Part shown: positions 1 through 6,007 of the stretch, piece by piece
Position numbering within the stretch: position 1 is the stretch's first letter
How the letters are laid out: each line of letters begins with the position of its first letter
Source: an uncultured Ruminococcus sp.
GTDB lineage: Bacteria; Bacillota; Clostridia; Oscillospirales; Acutalibacteraceae
Assembly: GCA_902773045.1 (NCBI GenBank)
Contig: CACYDE010000211.1
Location: 1-8,556, forward strand
DNA length: 8,556 nucleotides
Direction: 5' to 3'
Translations under genes and position numbers: made by a program
The notes under the pieces: generated by a model
Databases searched by the model: none
Told to the model about the DNA's origin: nothing
Seen by the model: only the letters and a program-made list of their open reading frames with translations

Positions 1-103
1 ATAAAAGAATCATAATTGCTGTTTTCTGTCGTAATATTTTGAGGTTTATACAAATTATCATCACGACCGCAGCAGAGTTATTTGGTATGGAGGAATCGCA
101 ATC

Positions 104-2497
104 ATGAATTACAACTTAACCGTACAGCAGGCAAAAGAGCTTATCACAGCCAAACTTTCACACAACATGGGAGTTGCCGTTAAAGACGCGACCGATGAAC
201 ATTTCTACAAGGCGATCGCTCTCGTTATGCGCGACCTTATGAGTCAGGGATACAAGGAATTCACGGATAAAACCGTAAGTCAGAAAAAGAAAACCGTTTA
301 CTATCTCTGCATGGAATTTCTTCTCGGACGTTCCCTCAAAAACAATGTCTGCAATCTGAATCTCGAAGACACATTTAACAAAGCACTCCAAGGCTTTGGA
401 ACAGATATAAATAAAATTTACGACGAAGAACCCGACGCAGGACTCGGAAACGGCGGTCTCGGACGTCTTGCCGCATGCTTCCTGGACGGTCTTGCTTCTC
501 AGGGCTATCCTTCAATGGGTTATTCCCTCAGATATGAAATGGGTATTTTCAGACAGAGCCTCGTTGACGGCTGGCAGACCGAACTTCCCGACAACTGGCT
601 TCCCGGAGGAAGCGTTTGGCTTCAGTCACACCCCGACAAGGCTGTCGAAGTAAAATTCAACGGTAACGTTGAAGAAACATGGGGCGACGGAAAATGTACG
701 GTCAAACTTGTCAACGCTACGACCGTTACTGCTGTTCCCTATGATATGTTCGTTTCCGGAAATAACGGCAAGGGAATCAGCAGACTCAGACTATGGGCTG
801 CAAAAGCCGAGAATATCGACATGAATCTCTTCAATGACGGTCAGTATATGCGCGCGATGGAGCAGAAGGCTATGGCTGAATCCATCACTCAGATCCTTTA
901 TCCCGGAGACAACCATGCCGAAGGAAAGAGTCTGCGTCTCAATCAGCAGTATTTCCTCGTTTCCGCAACGATCCAGGATATTCTCAGAAGACATTTTATG
1001 AACAACGGCACTATTGAGGATCTCCCGGAGTTTGTCACGCTTCATCTCAACGATACTCACCCTGTTCTCGCTGTTCCCGAGCTTATGAGAATTATCATGG
1101 ACGATTACGGCTACGGCTGGGACGACGCATGGGCAATAGTTTCAAAAACTATCGCTTACACAAACCACACGGTTATGCGTGAAGCTCTCGAATGCTGGGG
1201 AGAAGATATGTTCAGAACCAAGCTTCCGAGGATCTATCAGATCGTAAGCGAACTCAACAGACGCTACTGTGAATCTCTTCACGCTAAGGGAATTGACGGT
1301 TATCAGGTCGGAAGAATGGCTATTCTTAACGACGGCGTTGTGAAAATGGCGAATCTCGCAGTTATGGCAAGCTACAAAGTCAACGGCGTTTCCGCTCTCC
1401 ACAGTCAGATCCTTAAAGATACTGTTTTCAATGATTATTACAAAGTGACTCCCGAAAAGTTCACGAACGTTACCAACGGTATCGCTCACAGACGCTGGCT
1501 CAACCAGTCAAACCCCGAGCTTTCGTCTCTCATCACCGATCTCATCGGCGGGGGATTCCGAGATGACGCTTCCGAGCTTGAAAAGCTTCTGAAATATACC
1601 GACGACAGCGCTGTTCTTGAAAAACTCGCCAAGATCAAGTATGACAACAAGGTCGCTATGGCGAAGTATATCAAAGAGAGCAACGGAGTTATCGTAGATC
1701 CGAACTCGATTTTTGACGTACAGGTAAAGCGTCTCCACGAGTACAAGAGACAGCTCATGAACGCGCTCCATGTTCTTGCTCTGTGGCAGTATCTCAGAGA
1801 AACCCCGAACGCGGAATTCACTCCTAAAACATTTATCTTCGGAGCAAAGGCAGCGCCGGGATATTACTTCGCAAAGCAGATCATCCAGTTCATTGTAAAG
1901 ATGGCTGACAAGATCAACAACGATCCGAGAGTTAACGAAAAGCTCAAGGTGATCTATCTTGAGGACTACAGAGTTACGGTTGCGGAAAAACTGATCCCGG
2001 CATCCGAGATCAGTGAGCAGATCTCTCTCGCAGGAACGGAAGCTTCCGGAACGAGCAATATGAAGTTCATGATAAACGGCGCTTTGACGCTGGGAACTCT
2101 TGACGGCGCAAACGTCGAGATCCACGAAGCTGTCGGCGACAAGAATATGTTCCTTTTCGGAATGACAACTCCCGAGGTAGTTCGCCTTAAAGCAAACGGC
2201 TACAACCCGATGGACTATTATGTGAACAACCCGATGATCAAAAAGGCGATCGACGAGCTTAACGGCACTCGCTTCAGCCATATTGCCAAGAATCTCACCG
2301 AACAGGATCCATACATGGTTCTCGCTGATTTTGCCGATTATGTTGAAGCTCAGAAGAAATCTTCCCAGCTTTATAAGGATCAGAAAGAATGGAATAAGAT
2401 CTCGCTTATCAACATCGCAAATTCGGGAATCTTCGCCGCTGACAGATCCATCAGGGATTATGCGGAAGGTATCTGGGATTTGAAGCCTGTTCTTTGA
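104..2497 (+). CDS. glgP: Glycogen/starch/maltodextrin phosphorylase (GT35)
   Basis: Cytoplasmic pyridoxal-phosphate enzyme that releases glucose-1-phosphate from the non-reducing ends of alpha-1,4-glucans, feeding stored glycogen or imported maltodextrins into glycolysis. The 797-residue product has the normal length of bacterial phosphorylases. Visible family blocks are GLGNGGLGR (113-121), HLNDTHP (314-320), VKRLHEYKRQ (541-550) and the cofactor signature EASGTSNMKF (646-655), in which Lys654 should carry the PLP. The N-terminus is short, so the phosphorylation-type regulatory extension of animal enzymes is absent. The ATG is preceded by GGAGG at 89-93 with a 10-nt spacer, which fixes the start. 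No other glycogen gene is visible; the gene is followed directly by a terminator and looks like the last or only gene of its unit. Whether glycogen or maltodextrin is the preferred substrate (GlgP versus MalP) cannot be told from sequence. No frameshift or missing catalytic block was seen. Confidence 0.97.
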   Translation: MNYNLTVQQAKELITAKLSHNMGVAVKDATDEHFYKAIALVMRDLMSQGYKEFTDKTVSQKKKTVYYLCMEFLLGRSLKNNVCNLNLEDTFNKALQGFGTDINKIYDEEPDAGLGNGGLGRLAACFLDGLASQGYPSMGYSLRYEMGIFRQSLVDGWQTELPDNWLPGGSVWLQSHPDKAVEVKFNGNVEETWGDGKCTVKLVNATTVTAVPYDMFVSGNNGKGISRLRLWAAKAENIDMNLFNDGQYMRAMEQKAMAESITQILYPGDNHAEGKSLRLNQQYFLVSATIQDILRRHFMNNGTIEDLPEFVTLHLNDTHPVLAVPELMRIIMDDYGYGWDDAWAIVSKTIAYTNHTVMREALECWGEDMFRTKLPRIYQIVSELNRRYCESLHAKGIDGYQVGRMAILNDGVVKMANLAVMASYKVNGVSALHSQILKDTVFNDYYKVTPEKFTNVTNGIAHRRWLNQSNPELSSLITDLIGGGFRDDASELEKLLKYTDDSAVLEKLAKIKYDNKVAMAKYIKESNGVIVDPNSIFDVQVKRLHEYKRQLMNALHVLALWQYLRETPNAEFTPKTFIFGAKAAPGYYFAKQIIQFIVKMADKINNDPRVNEKLKVIYLEDYRVTVAEKLIPASEISEQISLAGTEASGTSNMKFMINGALTLGTLDGANVEIHEAVGDKNMFLFGMTTPEVVRLKANGYNPMDYYVNNPMIKKAIDELNGTRFSHIAKNLTEQDPYMVLADFADYVEAQKKSSQLYKDQKEWNKISLINIANSGIFAADRSIRDYAEGIWDLKPVL

Positions 2498-2530
2498 TCG
2501 AATAAAAAGATAAATTAAGTATATAATAAT

Positions 2531-2569
2531 AAAACCCGGAGAAATTATTTGATTTTTCCGGGTTTTTTG
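2531..2569 (+). terminator. Intrinsic terminator of the phosphorylase gene
   Basis: A 15-bp stem pairs 2531-2545 with 2552-2566 (one G-U pair) around a 6-nt loop, with CCCGG/CCGGG at its core, and is followed by an unbroken T run (2563-2568). It begins 33 nt after the phosphorylase stop codon. This is a textbook rho-independent terminator and separates the phosphorylase from the next unit. Confidence 0.93.
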
Positions 2570-2572
2570 TGA

Positions 2573-2601
2573 TTGACGTTATTTGATAAATACTGTATAA
2601 T
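2573..2601 (+). promoter_or_regulatory. Sigma-A promoter of the SGNH lipoprotein gene
   Basis: TTGACG (2573-2578) and TATAAT (2596-2601) are separated by exactly 17 nt. The -10 is a perfect consensus and the -35 differs only at its last base. It lies directly after the upstream terminator. The start point should fall near 2607-2609, giving a leader of about 46-48 nt. Confidence 0.87.
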
Positions 2602-2605
2602 ATCG

Positions 2606-2637
2606 GTGTCGGCTTTGATAAGCCTATGACACTTTTT
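2606..2637 (+). promoter_or_regulatory. Leader hairpin followed by a T5 run
   Basis: GTGTC (2606-2610) pairs with GACAC (2628-2632), and GGCTT (2611-2615) with AAGCC (2620-2624). Together they make a 10-bp stem with a TGAT loop and a 3-nt bulge (TAT, 2625-2627). T2633-T2637 follows immediately, and the ribosome site AGGAGA (2641-2646) comes just after. The hairpin would begin at the predicted transcript start. It could be a 5' stability element or a weak attenuator; the sequence alone does not decide. Confidence 0.45.
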
Positions 2638-2654
2638 GACAGGAGAAGTTTCAA

Positions 2655-3914
2655 ATGAAAAGAGTAATATCAGTATTGCTGGTTCTTTCACTGCTTTGCT
2701 TCACAGGCTGCGGAAAGAAAGCACAGCAAGATCCGCAAAATGACCTTAAAACGGAAACCGAACAAAGCGCTGCGGAAACAGCCGACGCAGCGATGAAGAA
2801 TTCCGACTCGGATTCGACAAAGGACACGGAAACTCAAAAACACAGCGATAAAGATTCCGACGGAAGCAAAGATCCGGACAAAAAGAATAATACCGACACT
2901 GAAAAAGACAGTTCAAAGGATAAAAAATCCTCCGATACTTCATCGAAAACGAAAAGCTCCGACACAGACAAAAAGAATAATATAAAACCCGAAAACGTTC
3001 AGCAGTTTATTATCGATGAGCCTGACTACGTAACCGGAGACGAGCCTGATTGGACATACGAAAATAAATACGAAAACATTGATCCCAAAGATCAGATAGA
3101 TATCTCATGGTTCGACGATTGTGTTTTCATGGGCGACAGTCTGACGGTCGGACTGAGTCTTTATCATGATTCAACGGGCGTTTTCGGGAACGCAAAATTT
3201 GTCTGCGCAGCGAGTCTGGGTTACGGGAACGCGCAATGGCCGCTTAACGATCCGAACAATGTTCACCCGTACTATATGAATAAGAAGATCCTTCTTGAAG
3301 ACGCTCCCACCGTCACCGGAGCAAAAAAAGCTGTCGTCACTCTCGGAATGAATGATATCGGAATGTGGGGAACGGACGGATCAATAGACTACGCACGCAG
3401 CTTCGTTCACAAACTCCGCGAAAAAACTCCCGATCTGAAAATATATCTCGAAACAGTGACTCCAATGATATATAACCGTCAGAAAGAGATCCTCAACAAT
3501 GACCTGATAAGGGATTTTAACGGAAAACTCCAAAAGCTTGCCAAAGATGAAAAATGCGGCTTTTTGGATTCCTATTCCGCCTTCGCCAACAGCAACGGAA
3601 ATCTCCCATATTATCTCTGCTGTGATCCGAACGCGCTGGGACTTCATTTCACTCAGGAAGCCTGCGGGATATGGGCTGAATTCATCAAGACAGAAATCGG
3701 AAATGCCTATCCCGAAGAGCCGGCTCCACAGACTGATCCCCAAACCGATTCGGAAAGCAGCACCGAAACCGAAAGCAGTGAAACCGACTCCGAAAACAGC
3801 GACACATCGGAGATCCTCGACTCGGAGAACATTCCCGATCAGCCAACCGATACGGAACCGCCGCGTGAAGAAGACGACAGTATGGTTGACCCTGCGATCG
3901 ACTCTGCGGAATAA
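2655..3914 (+). CDS. SGNH/GDSL-family hydrolase lipoprotein
   Basis: Predicted surface-anchored esterase or deacetylase of the SGNH superfamily; the substrate is unknown, with acylated glycans of the wall or of plant polysaccharide as reasonable candidates. The 419-residue product starts with a lipoprotein signal peptide: Lys-Arg, a hydrophobic core (4-16), and lipobox FTGC with Cys19 as lipid anchor. Residues 22-112 form a Lys/Asp/Ser/Thr-rich linker. The catalytic domain spans about 150-350, with block I FMGDSLTVG (nucleophile Ser162), a Gly-containing block II SLGYGNA (187-193), block III LGMNDIG (Asn233) and block V LGLHFTQEA (His331). Block V normally reads DxxH, but the Asp position is Leu328, so a standard Ser-His-Asp triad is not evident. 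An acidic Ser/Thr/Glu tail occupies 353-419. Six Cys lie in the exported domain (156, 184, 301, 322, 323, 337). AGGAGA at 2641-2646 supports the ATG. It is a single-gene unit with its own promoter and terminator. Confidence 0.88.
   Translation: MKRVISVLLVLSLLCFTGCGKKAQQDPQNDLKTETEQSAAETADAAMKNSDSDSTKDTETQKHSDKDSDGSKDPDKKNNTDTEKDSSKDKKSSDTSSKTKSSDTDKKNNIKPENVQQFIIDEPDYVTGDEPDWTYENKYENIDPKDQIDISWFDDCVFMGDSLTVGLSLYHDSTGVFGNAKFVCAASLGYGNAQWPLNDPNNVHPYYMNKKILLEDAPTVTGAKKAVVTLGMNDIGMWGTDGSIDYARSFVHKLREKTPDLKIYLETVTPMIYNRQKEILNNDLIRDFNGKLQKLAKDEKCGFLDSYSAFANSNGNLPYYLCCDPNALGLHFTQEACGIWAEFIKTEIGNAYPEEPAPQTDPQTDSESSTETESSETDSENSDTSEILDSENIPDQPTDTEPPREEDDSMVDPAIDSAE
2877..2982 (+). repeat. 16-bp direct repeat within the lipoprotein linker
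   Basis: GACAAAAAGAATAATA occurs at 2877-2892 and again at 2967-2982, 90 nt apart and in the same reading frame (both encode Asp-Lys-Lys-Asn-Asn). Recombination between the copies would remove 30 codons of the low-complexity linker without a frameshift. It may simply reflect internal duplication of repetitive coding sequence. Confidence 0.6.
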
Positions 3915-3920
3915 AAAATC

Positions 3921-3975
3921 TTAAGGCAGCACCGGAAAAGCCGTCAGGCGGTCTCGTTCGGTGCTGCCTTAATTT
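3921..3975 (+). terminator. Intrinsic terminator of the SGNH lipoprotein gene
   Basis: A 14-bp perfect stem pairs 3921-3934 with 3959-3972 (core GGCAGCACCG/CGGTGCTGCC). The apical 24 nt contain a smaller GCC/GGC hairpin (3940-3949). The stem ends in TTAA and runs into TTT, so the T tract is short and interrupted. It starts 6 nt after the stop codon and precedes the next promoter. Confidence 0.8.
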
Positions 3976-3998
3976 CCGTGAATTCATAATCCATGCTT

Positions 3999-4028
3999 TT
4001 GACTTTATTCTTGATATTATGCTATAAT
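3999..4028 (+). promoter_or_regulatory. Extended -10 promoter of the telA operon
   Basis: TTGACT (3999-4004) and TATAAT (4023-4028) are 18 nt apart, and TGC at 4020-4022 supplies an extended -10 (TGn). The start point should be near 4035, giving a leader of about 50 nt before the telA ATG. This is a strong housekeeping-type promoter; no stress sigma motif or clear operator was recognised. Confidence 0.86.
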
Positions 4029-4083
4029 ATTTCAAAACATTACAAGAGATATTTTATGAATTTTGATGAAAGGATGTGCCCTT

Positions 4084-5220
4084 ATGTCCGGAATACAATT
4101 GGTTCTCGACGGAGATCCCGAATTGGAAGCTCCCGAAGAGAAAAAAGAATTGACGGTGACAGCAGATGACGTTCTTGCTCAGGTAGAGGAGCTGACCGAT
4201 GAAGAGAAAGCGCAGATCGAACAGTTTGCCAAGAAAATAGATCTTCATAAATCCGAGATCGTCACAAACTACGGAGCAACCATTCAGAAGCAGTCGGCGT
4301 CGATCGCCACAAAGACTCTTCATGAGGTCAAGACCAAAAACACGGGAGAGATCAGCGATCTTCTCGTTCAGATGGTTACTGCGATGGACGGCATGGAAGG
4401 AGGAAAAGATCACGGCGGTTTTCTTTCGAATCTGGTCGGAAAGATTAAAAGTACGGCGAATATCATGAGAACAAGAAACGAAAGCGCGGAAAAAACGCTC
4501 GACCGCATCGAGAAACAGCTCGAAGGTCACAAGCTTATTCTGAAAAAGGATATTACAATGCTTGATGCTCTTTACGAAGAAAACTGGCAGACATTTAAGG
4601 CTCTCACCTTATATATCAATGCGGCGGAACTTGCGCTTGACAGGGCGAGAAACGAGGAACTTGTCGAAATGTACGCCAAAGCCGAGATGACGGGACAGCC
4701 CGAGGACGCAATGCTTGCGGATACTTTTTCCAAGATGTGCGATCAGTTTGACAAGCAGGTCCATAATCTCCGCCTGACCAGAACGACCTGTCTCCAGTCT
4801 GCTCCGCAGATAAAGATGATCCAGCATAACGACGAAGATATGCTGATGAAGCTCCAGAGCAGCATTGTGAATACGATACCTCTTTGGAGAAAGAAAATTG
4901 CGATGTCGATCGCGATCAACAACAACCTTAAAGCGGCGAAGGCTTCAAAAGCCGTTGACGACCTCACGAACAGAATGCTCAGAGAGCAGGCCGAACAGTT
5001 CCACATGGGAGTTATCGAATCGGCGAAAGCTTCGCAGAGAAGCATTATAGATACGGAAACGATAGATTTTGTGAACAAAGAAATAACGGGTGCGGTGCTT
5101 GATTATATCGCGATAGAGCAAAAAGGCGCTCAGGACAGACGTGACGCGGTGGCAATGATCGCAAATTCCGAACGCGGACTGGTTCAGGGCGTTATTTCCG
5201 CAGCCTCGGGACGCAGATGA
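4084..5220 (+). CDS. telA: TelA-family toxic anion / envelope-stress resistance protein
   Basis: Member of the TelA (KlaA/YceH) family, named for plasmid tellurite resistance but widespread in Firmicutes chromosomes, where it is linked with envelope and antimicrobial stress; the biochemical role is not known. The 378-residue product is mostly alpha-helical, with no signal peptide and no membrane segment, so it should be cytoplasmic or membrane-peripheral. Family blocks are visible: LYEENWQTFKALTLYINAAE (163-182), NLRLTRTTCLQSAPQIKMIQ (228-247) and LQSSIVNTIPLWRKKIAMSI (257-276). The length fits the family. Start choice: an in-frame TTG (4063) and ATG (4066) lie upstream, but AAAGGA (4069-4074) sits 9 nt before the ATG at 4084 and overlaps those codons, so 4084 is preferred. 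It is first in a three-gene operon, 31 nt upstream of the next gene. The XpaC partner often found beside TelA is not recognisable here. Confidence 0.93.
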   Translation: MSGIQLVLDGDPELEAPEEKKELTVTADDVLAQVEELTDEEKAQIEQFAKKIDLHKSEIVTNYGATIQKQSASIATKTLHEVKTKNTGEISDLLVQMVTAMDGMEGGKDHGGFLSNLVGKIKSTANIMRTRNESAEKTLDRIEKQLEGHKLILKKDITMLDALYEENWQTFKALTLYINAAELALDRARNEELVEMYAKAEMTGQPEDAMLADTFSKMCDQFDKQVHNLRLTRTTCLQSAPQIKMIQHNDEDMLMKLQSSIVNTIPLWRKKIAMSIAINNNLKAAKASKAVDDLTNRMLREQAEQFHMGVIESAKASQRSIIDTETIDFVNKEITGAVLDYIAIEQKGAQDRRDAVAMIANSERGLVQGVISAASGRR

Positions 5221-5251
5221 GTGAGAGACTTGCCGCAGGGGGGTGACGCTT

Positions 5252-6007
5252 ATGAAAAAGCTTAAAGCTCTCAGAATTGCCGGGGCAGGACTGGCGGCGA
5301 TAGGACTGGCAGGCGTGGGGATCGGACTTTCGGCTCCCGCTTCATTGATCGTTGCTATCGGGATAAGGGGCGTTTCCGCAATTTCCACGGTATCAGGAGT
5401 CGTTTTGGGAACGGGCGCTCTGACCCTGACGGGAGGGACTGTTCCCGAGATAGTGAATTCGGTCAAGAGGAGAAACGATGTTCGTCTTCTTGAATCGGAA
5501 CATCGGGAGGATATTAAGAATTTTTCCGAGTACGCCAAGGACAGTCTCAATCCGGAAAAGACGAGGCTCAGGCTCGAACAGCTCAGAAAAAATAATCCGA
5601 ATCTCAGCGATCTCGTTGAAAGATGTCTTGAACAGATGGACAGGATAGACTCCTATCAGTCAAGACAGAAAAGTCTTCTTGCCGCAAACAAAGCTATCTA
5701 TCTTGAGGATACGATAGATGTTTTAAGCGAAAGCGAGAGGAGAATGTGCCGTAATTTTCGAAACGTTATAAACTGCTGTATTCTCATTGAAGATGACAGC
5801 GGAAAAGTCGAAGACCTTGATAATGATATCATTGAATCATCTTTGTCGGATAATGAGGAAGAACTTAAAACGGTCGCTACTCTTCTCAAATATTCTGTGG
5901 GATATATTAACAATTACAACCGCAGCGGCGTCAGCGACAGAAGCGAGCTTGACGCATGGCTTAAAGTGATGAAGGATTCTATAGGAGGAAACGATGAAAA
6001 AGCTTAA
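5252..6007 (+). CDS. Unrecognised membrane-anchored helical protein
   Basis: No family is recognised. The 251-residue product begins MKKLK, followed by a Gly/Ala/Ile-rich hydrophobic stretch in two parts (about 8-26 and 29-61) compatible with a membrane hairpin. A charged region follows (70-130, KRR at 72-74), then a helical, partly acidic C-terminal domain (about 140-251). There is no signal peptidase or lipobox motif, and no Walker or metal motif. Two transmembrane helices would leave most of the protein in the cytoplasm, on the side where TelA is expected. Start choice: a GTG at 5243 is in frame, but the purine run AGGGGG (5237-5242) touches it and is properly spaced for the ATG at 5252. 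It overlaps the next gene by 14 nt, implying translational coupling. It occupies the slot where TelA operons often carry XpaC, but lacks the XpaC-like motif I would expect, so it may be a functional substitute or a diverged relative (inference). Confidence 0.85.
   Translation: MKKLKALRIAGAGLAAIGLAGVGIGLSAPASLIVAIGIRGVSAISTVSGVVLGTGALTLTGGTVPEIVNSVKRRNDVRLLESEHREDIKNFSEYAKDSLNPEKTRLRLEQLRKNNPNLSDLVERCLEQMDRIDSYQSRQKSLLAANKAIYLEDTIDVLSESERRMCRNFRNVINCCILIEDDSGKVEDLDNDIIESSLSDNEEELKTVATLLKYSVGYINNYNRSGVSDRSELDAWLKVMKDSIGGNDEKA

Noticed and set aside
16..52. Possible promoter upstream of the phosphorylase
   Set aside because: TATACA (47-52) with TTTCTG (23-28) at 18 nt is too weak to call. The real promoter may lie left of the window.
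1508..2281. Long open frame on the - strand inside the phosphorylase gene
   Set aside because: It is antisense to strongly conserved phosphorylase sequence, the predicted protein resembles no family, and no promoter or ribosome site supports it. It follows from codon bias of the real gene.
3538..3924. 128-codon open frame on the + strand overlapping the SGNH lipoprotein 3' half
   Set aside because: Same strand, shifted frame, Arg/Pro/Lys-rich low-complexity translation of the repetitive tail, with no ribosome site. The SGNH frame has clear motifs.
4056..4090. ATG at 4056 as a possible upstream ORF or start for telA
   Set aside because: The frame differs from telA, the short peptide is unremarkable, and AAAGGA at 4069-4074 is placed for the ATG at 4084.
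4945..5550. 201-codon open frame on the - strand across the telA end and the next gene
   Set aside because: It spans two well-supported + strand genes and their junction, and its composition (Ser/Arg/Pro-rich) is typical of an antisense shadow.
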